64,000 nt of DNA from Platynereis dumerilii (lineage: Eukaryota > Annelida > Polychaeta > Phyllodocida > Nereididae). Positions 32,853 to 45,414 of the stretch are shown here, piece after piece (position 1 is the stretch's first letter; the number at the start of each line of letters is the position of its first letter). The notes under the pieces were generated by a model that was not told the origin of the DNA, searched no databases, and was given only the letters and a program-made list of their open reading frames with translations. The translations under genes and the position numbers were made by a program. The stretch covers positions 248,001 through 312,000 of the forward strand of contig JAPTHN010000149.1 in the NCBI GenBank assembly GCA_026936325.1, given 5' to 3'.

Positions 32853-33290
32853 ACATTTTATCATAACCTGAAAAATACAAGCTGTGTTAACTCAATAAAA
32901 AAAAAGGAGTCATGCAACCATCTCACTAAATAATTGAAACTGACTCAACATTTCAAATTTTACAGTGTGGATTATTATCACTTGGCCTAACGTTGCAAAG
33001 ATGTAGTGACTGAAATAAGGTGGATGTTAGTAAGCATGATAAACCAGTAGTATGTTTTTTGTGTTGGGGTCAGACATATTATCACAACTTAAAAACACAA
33101 GTTGTGTTTGCTCAAAGGAATCATGCAACCATCTTACTCAGTAATTGAAGCTGACTCAAAATTCCAGATTTTATGGTGTGGATTATTATCACTCGGCCTT
33201 GCTGTGCAAAGATATAGCAACTGAAATAAAGTGGATTTTAGTATGCATGATTAACCAGTAGTATGTTTTTTTTTCCTGGCATATACACAA
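32853..33290. repeat. Local duplication at a recombination seam in copy 4
   Basis: The segment 32853-33067 (copies 2/5 type) is followed directly by a second, diverged version at 33068-33290 (copy 3 type). The result is two successive stretches with the GACTCA...TGTGGATTATTATCAC block. This is what an unequal crossover between a copy-2-like and a copy-3-like unit would leave. Confidence 0.7.
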
Positions 33291-33434
33291 TGGAACACCC
33301 ATGTTAACTTAAGATCTACACCCATTTGCACACATATGCAGTAAACCCGAAAGCCTCTCTGGCGATATACACTGTCTGTTCAATGGCACGGTGTGCATTG
33401 TAGGCTGTTGGTGAGGTGATTTGCTCAGTCTCAC

Positions 33435-33730
33435 CGTTCGCAGGGGTTCCCTTGGCAGTTTCCCCGGTGGCAATTTGAAGCCTGGATTGATGAGCACAAT
33501 CTCAGAGAATTGCGCTCTGCTGTGATACAGGTAGTCTGTCTGCGTAGCGCTTTCGTTATCCGTTCTGGCAATGCTTCCGTCTTAATCCTGTCCTTAATGA
33601 CGCCCTGAACACATCGCCTTCCAATGATGTAAGCTAACGAAGAGTGCCGGTTTCAAGATCTGCCAAGATGGAGTGCAGTGATTAATCGGAATAGGGTTAC
33701 ATGATCGATTATAGGAACATGTTGAGCAAC
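33435..33730 (-). pseudogene. Paralogue of the VAQHV exon, copy 4
   Basis: Homologous to 3788-4083 with both splice-like borders. The first half carries a stop in the frame that is open in copy 1 (after HLGRS), shared with copy 3, which supports the close relation of copies 3 and 4 in this part of the unit. Confidence 0.35.
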
Positions 33731-33790
33731 CTGATGTAAAAACTCATCAGATTCAATCGTATTTATACCTGAATGTTGATGAGAGCTGTT

Positions 33791-33964
33791 TTTGGGGAGA
33801 AGGATTAGCTCAGGGGTAGCATGCTGGTGCTGCCAGTCCCTGGGCCCTGAGCTCTTGCTGAGTCAGTTGGGCTATGTTTCAAATTGTTTGTCAGAAGTCC
33901 TAATTAGCCTTCCAAGTGCATAAATACTGAACATAAAGCCCAATCGCCCATTCATCCATCAATG
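33791..33964 (+). mobile_element. tRNA-derived SINE, copy 4
   Basis: Same SINE and site. It shares the left-duplication variant and the CAGGGGTAGCATGCTGGTGC head variant with copy 3, and has a small deletion in the B-box area. Confidence 0.82.
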
Positions 33965-36327
33965 ATGAGAGTTGTTACTTGACATTTGTTCCAGTAGTTT
34001 CCTCTCTTTATCACAATGTCATATTTCTCAAGTTTTGGTGATGTTTTTGTTTTTCACACCAATACCCACAACCAGGATGTGAATAAGCTTCGTCTTGCTC
34101 TATGAGGATTTTTTCTGAGAGAACAAGCATCTCCTTTTGCCTAATTTTCTTTGTCATATCTTTCAGAAGGAAACTCATTTTGATGTGCATGGCAAAGTTG
34201 GCAATGTGATGGGGCCATTTGTGGCTGTTCTTTGTCCTTTCTTGCTGGGTACACACAGCATTGCCTCATGTTGGCAAGCAAACATTGCAATTCCTTACCA
34301 TGTTTTTGTAGCGTGATGCCCGCTGGGTCATTAGCCAACAAAAACATTCCGATGGCTGCCTTCATTAGGCAATCAAAGCAGTTTGCTCTCTTTAGGTCCT
34401 GGCTGGTCCTGTTTGGCCCTGTTCGGCCCTGTTTGGCTGTGTTTGGGTCTCACAAAAGCCAATGCAGTTGGAAAATTCAGCTTATTTACAGACGCCAAGG
34501 AATTATTAGTAAAGCCAAATTGCCTAATCATAAATATAAGCAGCAAATTCTAACCAACTACACCCATACACTCTGCTATGTATGTTAATTGATGGTTCAA
34601 AAAAAGGCCTATATATCTGAATATCAAAGTTCTTATGTCTTAGTCGGGTTTATATATGCAGGCAATAGCTTTTGTAATAGGAATAATCAACCTTCCCACG
34701 CAAGAGACGGACGCTATATAGTCATTTGCCTCCAGAGCGAATATAATAACCGATTTTCCATGTCACCATTACAACCACATCAATTGGTATGGTAAATAAA
34801 CTGCTTGTATTGGTGGTAATCATTTCTGCATGTCCTTAATTGTTCCGCTTCGTCTTTGTTTCTTGAATAATGAGTACCAAAGCAAATAAGAGCATGACAT
34901 ACATCCTTGCCATACATTGCACTTTTTCCTATCTGGTATCCCTACTACAGTAGCTGGCCTGCAATTACAAGTCCCATAAAAATGGAATGCTGCCTCATGA
35001 AATACAGCTGGCCTCTCTCTTTGGAGTGTCTTACTGCGTCTAAATTACATAAAAATTGCACAAGAACCTCAAATTAGCCAGGATAAAGGAGTATCAAGGG
35101 GCAGTCTGGCAGAATCAAGAGGAACTTGGTGGGTGATATATTGACTCAGGGTACTTTTGGCTTAGATGATAAACAGAATGACAACTCAAGAGGGGCTACT
35201 TGTTGTGAAGGAGTTCTCTTTTTACCACTTGCATACCATACCAACTGTTTCTTAAGCGTTTAGCTTCATTTTTGTTCTCCCTCGCAACATTAGGAAGTGC
35301 CGTAGTGTGTATCTCCCGGGGCTATTTGTGTTGCGAGTGATTTCCTTCTCGCACCGCTTTGGTTAATACTTCTCAATAAGAAACTGTCAATCTCAGACTC
35401 TCCCCAATACCTTAGTGCACCAAAGCAGCTGTTGAGCCCTGGGCCTCCATGGAGATGTGAATGGCTGGCATTTTCTCAGCTGGGGTGGCTTCCTTTCACT
35501 GGAATACCCCTTGGCATGGTGCTAATAGGCTGGCATGGTAGGGTCAAGGCTGGGATGGCCCTCTTCCATTTGTCTGCATCAGAATTGAAACATGGAGAAG
35601 AAACCCCAGTTCAAACAAACTCTGCAAATTGGAAGGCTAAAGGTACATGGTGGCTGAATATGACCCTTCACGGCTTCACCACAGATGTTTGCGATCAAAA
35701 TGAACTATTCCAGATCTATCTGTGCAAAGACAAAGACATAAGCATTTTAATACTATTTTCACATCAATTGATGAGTGCAGCTCTCAAATGCCAGTTCTGG
35801 TCACTCACTTCCTACTTATAGATGAGATGAGTGTGTCCACAGTGGATCAGTTTTGACACATTTTTCAAAACCTGACGTCTCTATTAATCTTGTGATGTTA
35901 GAATAGCTGTGTATAGTAGTGGTACTATTAGCAGATATGTCTGTACAGAGTATAATGATTAAGATTGCTTGGAGCAATTTGCTTAAAGAAAAAAAAAGAT
36001 CCGCAATGCACTGCTCCATACTTTCCGGAAGCCTTATTACATCCCGTCAATTGCAAGAAGTGCAGTTTTGAAGATGAAATATAAAACTGATATAATCTGT
36101 GTTATTCGATTTTTGGGCACTGAAAGTGGTAAACCACCAGTCTAACAAAAAACCAAGGACACCAACTTGTTTAATGGAAAGCAGCTGGTCTTGCATACAT
36201 ACTATATACATGTATTTGAGAACAGCTTTCTGCGTTACATGGCTGGCAAATAATCTGTAATAGAAATGTCTTGTACAGCAAATGTGTCGGTGGAAAACTG
36301 ACTGTCACTGTTATGGTTGTGCCGAAT

Positions 36328-36370
36328 GCTTAGAGGCAATAAGTGACAAAAATAGGGTGCAATTTACACC
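36328..36370. other. 43-bp templated insertion copied from 37122-37164
   Basis: In copy 4 a 43-bp block beginning GCTTAGAGGCAATAAGTGAC replaces the GTGTGAGCTCATGC of the other units. The same 43 bases stand about 790 bp to the right in their normal place, including the copy-4-specific variant bases. This is a copied filler from local DNA repair. Confidence 0.75.
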
Positions 36371-37182
36371 AGATGACCTGACCTGTGTCTAAGTCTGACC
36401 AAATATGGAGGGTGGTTGTATCCAACAGACAGACCCTCCACATCTCTGAATTCATAGAGTACATTACGGTACATTAGTTAGTGAGGTGGGTGATCTTTGC
36501 CATTGATTCAATGACATCTCAACTCTCTGCTTGTAGAAGCATTCATTCCAAACCGATGAAATGAAAAGATATAGCACTATAACAGGTGATATTTCTTTTA
36601 CATTGAAATTCCACTGAATATCACTCTTTTATCAAAGACTTTCACCAAAATGTAACTCTTGCGTGTAGCAAAAAAAAAAAGGCAGAAAGGCAGCCATTCT
36701 TATCAGACATATATCTAAAATAACCCTTCTATACTTTAAGATGTGGTATGTTTTCTTTTCATTGGTTGACAATCCATTCTCCTACAAAAAGTTTGGATGG
36801 GTTTTTCTGCCCAATGGCAGAACATTGGCCATTTCACCAACAGGCAGCACTGTACTAGAGTATGATGTGTATAACGGACCATAGCTATAAACCTGAAGGG
36901 TTCTTACTCACCAAACTCTTAATGTACCTGCCTTCCTTATCACTATATGTCTGTTGTTGGCTATTTCTACTACAAGTTGAATGTATATAATATCCGTCTT
37001 ATTGGAGCTTGTTAGGCAACAGCCATCCATTTAATTTCCGATAGCATAATCGAAAGCAAAGAAAAAAAAGCACGAAACAAGAAAATTATCGTCCTCTAAT
37101 ATAAATTTATTATGCATGCTTGCTTAGAGGCAATAAGTGACAAAAATAGGGTGCAATTTACACCTTTGCTGAAACAGCATCT

Positions 37183-37383
37183 TTAGAGACATGCTGTTCT
37201 GTCCGAAGGGCCTGCATGCAATGTTACAGACAGGTCAGGATAAAACCGCCCTGTTAAAAATGCATGTGGATCATTGGACTGCATGTCTGCGGCACTGTGT
37301 ACGTGTAAAAGGTGATGTGCTGCAGTTGGGCCATGGACCAAGGAAGGACAGCTGATCAAATATGAATGGCCAATGAACCCCAA
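37183..37383 (-). CDS. GFIGHSY ORF, copy 4
   Basis: Paralogue of 7505-7759, 66 codons, with a few substitutions (FLTGRFYPDLSVTLHAGPSD). It lies just left of the foldback element. Confidence 0.3.
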   Translation of the reverse strand: MGFIGHSYLISCPSLVHGPTAAHHLLHVHSAADMQSNDPHAFLTGRFYPDLSVTLHAGPSDRTACL

Positions 37384-37701
37384 GGACCCATAGCGCAGGG
37401 GGTTACATGACCCTCACATCTTTGATAGGGATGCCAGCAGTTCATGACTCCGCAGTGACTCCTTACTCTGTCTTAAGACTCAAATTGCATGTTACATGAT
37501 GGCAACATCATGTCATGTAGCAACCTGTAAACCAGTGGCAGTGCTGTATATACGAGGGGCGTTCAGAAAGTTCGAGGCTTTTTTTTATATGGACACTAAT
37601 TTTCAATCTAGAAACCTGAATTTTTCACAGGATAAATTCAGCATATTTTTAATGGAATTCCAAAATTTTGGACAATTTGGTCATCTTTAAGTCACTTTGT
37701 G

Positions 37702-39569
37702 GTTGCCATGGAAACTGAAAGTTCAGCTTCTTGGGGCAGATAATACTGAAACCATTAAAGCTCATGAATTTTGGCTATGAGAGGCCTCTCTCTGTCACTT
37801 GCGTTAGTGAGATTGACAGTATTTGACACAAGAAATATAATATTAGCCTTAAGAAAATACTCCCAAGCTAACCAAAAGCATTTATTCATACACCTGACCC
37901 ATTGAATTAAATGTTCCTTGAAGTCCTCCAAACAAAGTTCTGTGAAAGAATTTCGGTCATCCAAAGCCTTTTCCCTTCCGGTGCCTGAAACTATAGGCCC
38001 CAATAGTAGAGCAGCTTCGCGCAAAAAATGGCCAAAATAGTTACGAGCCGGACAAAAGCGTGAAATTTTCGGCATGTGTACTTTGGGACTTGCCGGACAA
38101 GATTTGCCTAAGCTCCAAAAAAACAAACCTTGGGAAATGCATTTAAATTGGTTTCCATGGCAACAAGTACCTATTTCGAAAATCCTTCCCAAAATATTAT
38201 TAAAGTGAAGCTATATCAAGGATATTGATGCTATCGTGACATTTTTTGGCAAAATGAAGGACAACAAAATGTTGCATCAGATGTGATATGAAATATCTTT
38301 ATTTACTCTGGTGTGTTACCATGGCAACCACAGTTCCAATGAAAATGCTCTTAATATCTGCTTCATCAGATTAACAGTTTTATATTTCAGTCAAATTTGA
38401 GTCTAGAACAGTAATTTTTGTGTTAAATTGTCAGTCATACTGTCTTCTGAAGAAATGTAAAAAATTAAGGCAGAAACTCTGTTTGTCTTGTCACCATGGC
38501 AACAGATATCCAATATTCCAAAGTAACATTTTGTTACTATGTGAACATGAGCAGTGCTAATACAGGCATACTTATAATTGTTGTCCACGATCATGCATCA
38601 CCTTGAAGCATTGAATGTCAGTGAACCTCACAGGGGTTCACATACTGACAATTATGAAGTGTGTTGTCATGGCAACCAAAGATAAACAATTATAATATTT
38701 TGTTGTATGTCATACTTTAGGGAGTATTCACAGGAGTTGCAGTTGAACAATTTTTATGAAACTAGGCAGAAACAAGCATGATATCTTCAGTATGAATGTA
38801 GCAGTATATTTTTGCAGCTTGGTGAACCCTGTTTGACTGTGGTGCCATCTACTTGCAAACAACATGTGTTTTGGTATATTTTCATAAATCCCTTCATTTC
38901 ATACTTACACACTGAATAGAAGAATGGATTTTTAACAGTTGATCATGATTATGATACACTCAACCATCAAAACAAATTGTTCTTCATGCTTAAATCATGA
39001 AAGTTGGAGAATATATCACATAACATGAAAATAAAAGAGGGGTAAAATGTAAAAATGTTAAATTTAGTAAAATTTAAGCACATTTTTGACGAAGTTATCT
39101 TCCATAAAATGAAAATATTTCATGTTTGACCCCCATTCCCAGATATTTGGAATGTATTCAATCTAACCATTATTTTAATGTAAATTTTGTTTACAAATAT
39201 ATGGCTGTTGGTTGCTACGGTAACTAAGTTTGAATTTGTCAGATTTTGCCAGGTTGGGGTAGAAGTGTTCTTTTGATTGAATATACTTTAACCAACTATC
39301 AAAAGTGTACAAAAGCATTTATTGAAATGTCTATTTTAAAATAAGGGTTAGTAATTTCAAGTCACATGACCTAATAAGGTTGTTGTCATGACAAACATGT
39401 TCAAATTTGACATGAATTGAATCATTTATTCTAGGTAAATCGATGCCTAACCCTATTTATCCTCCAGGAGGAAGCACAATTTTTACTCTTCAAGAGAGCT
39501 CTTGATTAGTTCTTTCATGATGAATAATATTTATGTTGAAATTTGCTTTCATCAGTTGCTATGGCAACA
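37702..39569. repeat. 172-bp-period X-box palindromes, left arm
   Basis: GTTGCCATGGAAAC-like sites lie at 37702, 38151, 38315, 38490, 38663, 39211, 39382 and 39555. Neighbouring steps are 164, 175, 173, 171 and 173 bp, and the larger gaps are near multiples of this. The arm is thus an old tandem repeat of about 172 bp. The sites fit the RFX X-box consensus GTNNCC-N0-3-RGNAAC. Confidence 0.75.
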
Positions 39570-39653
39570 GATTTTAATTAGTAAACATTTCTTATAATGT
39601 GATATAAGGGGCATTTTAGTGATTTTATGCATGTTTGAACTTGATGAAACTGG

Positions 39654-39805
39654 TGTTGTAGGCGGCAGTGCAGTTGGCTGACCAACACTGCCCTCTGTTG
39701 GGCAGTTCTGTCCCCTGTTGGTCAGCCACTGCAACCTCAGTCTACTGCTTGCCTTCGAAGTGTCAACATGTGTTCATGTGTGGTAAGTGGTAGGCCATAG
39801 CCTTC
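39654..39805 (+). repeat. Terminal-type repeat, first copy
   Basis: About 150 bp starting TGTTGTAGGCGGCAGTGCAG. It marks the left edge of the retroelement inside the foldback arm and is nearly identical to the copy at 44209. Confidence 0.6.
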
Positions 39806-39989
39806 CAAATTGGTGTGAGAATGGGATAGTACCCACGCCCTGTCATTAGTATAGGCTTTATAAGCCATCCTTGACTGTGAATTTTGAATGTGACTTTGGC
39901 AATTTTGGTCATATTTTGTCCATTTTAACTCTGCTGCTCAGTCCTGTTACGGCATGGCATTCCAGCTGAAGGACTGGCAGCTTGTGAAA

Positions 39990-40220
39990 CGAAATGCAAC
40001 TAATAAGCAAGTAAGAAGAAACCAACCAAGAGCTCAAGCAAACTAAGAAACGAATTTTTGTACTATCTGTTTGTGCTGTCTAATCAATGTTCTAATTTTG
40101 TCACCTGTGCTAATTGTGCCACCTTAAGTTAAGTACTGCTAATCCCCTGTCTTAGATGCAAAACACAAGGCTTGGACAACAATAGCTGCTAATGCCAGCT
40201 ATCAGTGCACATGAAAAGTG
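39990..40220 (+). repeat. 0.2 kb direct repeat, first copy
   Basis: Begins CGAAATGCAACTAATAAGCA and recurs at about 46418-46640. In both places a run of CAGGTGTATGCCTG-type motifs and C-tracts follows. Confidence 0.75.
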
Positions 40221-40794
40221 ACTATTGATATTCTACAGACGTGAGTTTTGCTTAGTTGGATAATTTATTGTGCATTTCAGTGCATTTTGCACTTAGACAT
40301 TTTCACAGCAAGACTCTTATAAATGTCCATTCGTTTTCTGCTGTCAGGTGTATGCCTGAGTTAAGTGACATTAATGAATAGCCCGAACAATGATTTTGGC
40401 CCTTCAAATTGTTTTGATATTTAGCAGAACTGACTTTAAATATTGTTGGCACGTTATATTACGAATTCCAGTGCATTCTGTGCTCAGGTATTCTGACAAC
40501 TATTATATAGACTGCTATGTTTAGTACCATTCGTTTTCTAGTGTCAGGTGCATGCCTGGTTTAATTGACATTTGCAAATATCCCTCTCAGGTGTATGCCT
40601 GATTTCTTCAAATATTTTGGACCCTGTGACCCCCCCCCCCCCCTCCTTGGGCTATTGCAGAAGTTCATGATGATCTACAACCTGCAGAGGTACTGGCCTT
40701 ATCTCTGCTCGAAATATCATTGATGCATGCAGGTATAAACGAAGATTGTAATGCTAGCAGTGAGAGTATTAAAGGTTCTGGATGTAGAAGATCC

Positions 40795-41303
40795 CGTGCC
40801 TCTGGATTTGGCATTTCTAGTGAACACTGCATGTCCCCAGCCCATGAGCCACTTGAAATTCCAGACTCATCAAAATAGGGATGTCCCATGACCTTGACCA
40901 ATTTGATGACGATGAAGCTGCCCATTTTGTTTATCCCCCCCTTCTGTGTCAGGTGTAGGCCTGTATGACCTTTCCAAAGTCCCTAGGATACCCCGTTGTG
41001 TGGTGTACAACAGTTAATTTTTAATGATATTCCAACACCCATGGGCTTACCGGGTCAAACACATTCAGGGCAAGAGCTGATTACCAATTGTTACTTGGGA
41101 CAATCAAGTACAACCATCCGAACCATTCCCGGAATTGCAGTCCCTGTTCCAGAGTTGACGACTCAGAATGTAAGTGATGCTTATATTATAACCTGCCTTT
41201 AAAGCATCTTTTTCACAATGTATGTTCACGGGCAATCTATCATCCAACCCGGAGTCATCCTGTTGAGGTGTTATTACCATACGCAACCCCCCCTCACTTG
41301 TTT
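40795..41303 (+). repeat. 0.5 kb direct repeat, first copy
   Basis: Nearly identical to 44908-45414 in the same orientation, beginning CGTGCCTCTGGATTTGGC. The pair shows that part of the retroelement was duplicated recently. Confidence 0.85.
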
Positions 41304-43200
41304 ATCCTGGAGTTCCCCATTTGCTTATGATGTTAGCTCTTCACTCAACTCCAGCCTTATCCGTGGTCCTTCTGCCATCAAGTGGGAGTGCTGGCGAACC
41401 CAAACCCATGTTATCAAGTGTGGATGTAACTCTCAAGGAATAAGACTACAAGAAGGAGCTTTCCGTCGGAAGCCGCCAAGCTTCAAGATTGTGGTTGATG
41501 ACAAACCACTCAGTTGCCGAAGTGTTCCAGGCCATCTGAAGTTGCATATTGCTCTGGCTTTTACATATATAAAAGTGCTCGATCCATCCCTGTAGAGCCG
41601 TGGAGCTCCCTTTGCCATCATCTGCCCCTACTGTTGTCAACACCTGTGGAGCCGCCATGAAGACCACATTTAAGAGCTGCCCCCCCCCCCCCAGTGTGTT
41701 ATCATCTTCTTGGTCCATCCCTGCGGTTGTTCCAATTGACCAGGCTGTAGAGCTCCCTTGCATAGTTATATCTGCCCCCAGCTAGAGCTGACAAAACGTT
41801 ATTGGGACAACCAATATGGTCATCTGTTGTGGTCCATTTCATCTGACCAAGCCATTATGTTTGTTCCGTCCCCTCCATTTGTGTGCTGTTGAGCCGTAGA
41901 GCTCACTTTGCCATCTTGTGCCCTTGATGTTTGTCACACATGTGAAGCCATGCATGAGTTCCCCCCCCCCTCGTATGTAACTCATCTCATCTTGTCAAAG
42001 TTGAGAAATGGAGCTGTAGGGCTCCCATGCAGCCCCTCACCATGAATGTTTGCCCTTGTGTTACCAATTTGCTGATATTATTGAGCTCGTCTCCAAACGT
42101 CTCCATCGCAAAGTGCTCATGCCTGAAGACCAGCCTCGATGTGACATTATATGTCATCCAACCACAATCTATTTCAAATGATGTCACCTAGCAGGATTAA
42201 TCGTGACAAACAACTCTGTTGCCTTCCAATGTGTTCAATGTCATCTGAAGCAAGGGCCTTTTGCAAATGCCAACTAATTCCATCAGCCTTTCCAGGGACT
42301 GAAGCCATTGGCTGCGGTACCCCTGCTTGAGTGTCTACCATTGTCTCCATCCAATGATTGTACCATCCTGTTGAGCCGTATAGCTCACTTTGCCATGTTG
42401 TTACCATCAATTATTTTTTTAGCTCACTTTGCCATGTTGTTACCATCAATTATTTTGCCCCAAAAGCTTTGCCAATAATTTGAAGTTGTTTTTGACAACT
42501 TTAATGTGCTTTATGATGGAATCCTCATGTGGTTTTATCAGTCATCTCCAGGGTTTTACTAATGTTATTTTTGTGAAATGCCCCATTATGAGCCCTGCTC
42601 GTCTCACTTTTCCTTCCATGTTGTTGCCCAAAGATGACTAACCGAGCTGTAGGGCTCCGCTGCATAATCCCCCCCCTCCTGGATGTTCAACCTGGAGTTC
42701 CCAATTTTCTGATGTATATCAGCTCTTCACCCAAGTCCAGTGTTATTCGTGATCTTCCCAACATCAGTGCTGACATGTCCAGTTGTTCCATCGGATCAGA
42801 TGAGGGTGAAACTGAACGACTGAAGTGAAGACCATGATGTTACGCAAGGAGAAATTCACATTCAAGATAAGTTGAGCTTCACACCCCCAACCATTTTGAA
42901 TTGAATTATGACTGTGTTGAATGTTGATCTTGATAGGTCTTCCATCATTCATAGTGGCTTTGTGCTGTTCCAGATGATGTCGAGCAGCAAGAAAGTGGTT
43001 GATGACGAACCACTCCATCACCTACCCAAGTGTTCCAGTTCGTCAGAAGTAAAGGCCTGATGGTCAAGGCTTTTGCGAATGCCATGTCACTGGAAATGCG
43101 ATCGGCCCTCCCAGTGACTGGAGCAATCGGCTGTGATTCTGCTGCTCGAGGATCGTGGTCAGCCTCAGAAAGCACTACTGAGTGCCCTAGATGGAAGCGA
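41302..43200 (+). repeat. Three diverged 0.7-0.8 kb tandem repeats with hairpin motifs
   Basis: The phrase GGTTGATGACAAACCACTC and the following CAAGTGTTCCAG-type block recur near 41490, 42190 and 42995. A GGAGTTCCC...GAGCTC block recurs upstream of them. GAGCYGTAGRGCTC-like short hairpins are scattered through this region and on to 43900. No long ORF is present. Confidence 0.5.
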
Positions 43201-43378
43201 CCTCACTCATGCCACTGAAATCCCGTGCCCTTTACCCACCCCCACCCCCTGCTGTATGGCAGTATTCCTTGAATGTGACCACCAGTGTGTGCCCCCTATC
43301 CCTCATAATGGATTCCACTCTTTAAGCTCGTCAAGCACTCCCGTGCATGAGGACTCTTCCATGAGCCAGAGTCCTCCC

Positions 43379-43446
43379 GTCCTAATTGGCCTACCAAGTG
43401 CATATATACAGGACATAAAGCCCCAATCACCTATCCATCCATGAGC
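43379..43446 (+). mobile_element. SINE 3' fragment inside the retroelement
   Basis: About 65 bp match the body and ATCC-rich tail of the SINE found in the tandem units. The tRNA-like head is absent. This shows the SINE family is dispersed in the genome. Confidence 0.65.
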
Positions 43447-44208
43447 TAGACAGCTCGCGCTTGTTTTGTTTTTGCCACATAATTATGTATTTATTCATTG
43501 AGAGGGTTAACGTTCCAAAAAAAGTTAATTAAGTCAGGTTTCCTGAAAAAAAAAATTTTTTTGGTGTGGTTGGTGCCGGACATTATTTTTTCCTAACGTT
43601 TTAAATTTCCCTATGTTCCCTTTTGGAATGCCTATTCAAATGTATCTGGGAGCCGTAAAATCGCTTAGTCCAAGTTTAAGTGTCATCCGGGAGCCGTAAA
43701 GCACCTCCACGTATTTCACTCCCGTGGTATGTTTCAATGTTTCATGATCATCCTGATGTTTGAACTCAGGACTAGTATCTTTGGCCATACCTGACCCCAT
43801 ATCTCTAAAGTTCCCTTTTGTTATTTGCTCCCCCTTTGCCTGAGCTGTATGGCTCAACCGCTCTTCAATAATATGTCACAATGGAGCTGTACAGTTCCTC
43901 TTAATAAATCGTTCCAACTTAACATCTGGATGCGTGAACTTTTGTGACATTCTGACGTGGATTTAACTTCAACAAATTAACACCATTTGATTAAATTGTA
44001 ATTACCAGGACTTTAATGTTCAAACGGTACTCACTGGGACTTTTGATTGATTTTCATTTGATTTCATTTATATTTGGACTTTCTGGGACATTTACTTACA
44101 TTTATTTACATTTTGAATTTCCTGTTTCGATTTATGATTTAATGTTTCAATTTGTGATTTGCCGCCTAAGGTAGTTTGTTGTCAAAAAAGAAATAAAATT
44201 TGGTGGTA

Positions 44209-44352
44209 TGTTGTAGGCGGCAGTGCAGTTGGCTGACCAACACTGCCCTCTGTTGGGCAGTTCTGTCCCCTGTTGGTCAGCCACTGCAACCTCAGTCTAC
44301 TGCTTGCCTTCGAAGTGTCAACATGTTGTTGTGAGTGGTAAGTGGTAGGCCA
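44209..44352 (+). repeat. Terminal-type repeat, second copy
   Basis: Nearly identical to the repeat at 39654 over about 130 bp. Downstream it joins gag-fragment sequence. Confidence 0.6.
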
Positions 44353-44374
44353 CAGTTCCCTTATGTTGCTCATA

Positions 44375-44636
44375 TGATTGTGTGAATTGCCGCTCTAGTG
44401 AATGTGGGAACAAGCAGTACAGGCCAAGGTCCCCAGTCAAGTGTTATGAATGCCAGGGTGCTGGGCACATTGCTGCTCAGTGTGCCAGTCGTCTAGAGGC
44501 CCTAAAGCAACCACTCGATGATCGAAAGCCCATTCATGATGACCACATGCATGCTCCAGAGTCTGACGCTACAGTTCAAGAAAACTGCTTCCCCCTGGCC
44601 AACGATTCACCCAAAATAGGGAACCCTGTCTTTTAA
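44375..44636 (+). other. Gag zinc-knuckle fragment, inverted duplicate
   Basis: About 150 bp with the same CCHC coding block as the gag-like ORF, on the opposite strand, just after the second terminal-type repeat. It belongs to the rearranged retroelement fossil and is only a fragment. Confidence 0.6.
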
Positions 44637-44907
44637 ATGGATGAACCTTGACAACTTGATGACGATGAAGCTTCCCATTTTGTTCATTCTCCCTCCCTTG
44701 TTCCCTTTATCTGTGGCAGGTGTAGGCCTGCGTGATCTTTCCCAATTTTCTGAATTTCCCATTTGCAAGATGTGCATGAGCTCTCTCCCATGGGCTAATG
44801 ATATTTAAGAACTGCGTAAATAGTTGCTCAGTGTGCGTGCCGCTCCAAGATTCTAAATCGACCGTATGTTGATCGTGAACCCAAGTCCATCCACGACGAC
44901 AATATAC

Positions 44908-45414
44908 GTGCCTCTGGATTTGGCATTTCTAGTGAACACTGCATGTCCCCAGCCCATGAGCCACTTGAAATTCCAGACTCATCAAAATAGGGATGTCCCA
45001 TGACCTTGACCAATTTGATGACGATGAAGCTGCCCATTTTGTTTATCCCCCCCTTCTGTGTCAGGTGTAGGCCTGTATGACCTTTCCAAAGTCCCTAGGA
45101 TACCCCGTTGTGTGGTGTACAACAGTTAATTTTTAATGATATTCCAACACCCATGGGCTTACCGGGTCAAACACATTCAGGGCAAGAGCTGATTACCAAT
45201 TGTTACTTGGACAATCAAGTACAACCATCCGAACCATTCCCGGAATTGCAGTCCCTGTTCCAGAGTTGACGACTCAGAATGTAAGTGATGCTTATATTAT
45301 AACCTGCCTTTAAAGCATCTTTTTCACAATGTATGTTCACGGGCCAATCTATCATCCATCCCGGAGTCATCCTGTTGAGGTGTTATTACCATACGCAACC
45401 CCCCTCACTTGTTT
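44908..45414 (+). repeat. 0.5 kb direct repeat, second copy
   Basis: Second copy of 40795-41303. It abuts the C-terminal end of the gag-like ORF at 45405. Confidence 0.85.
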
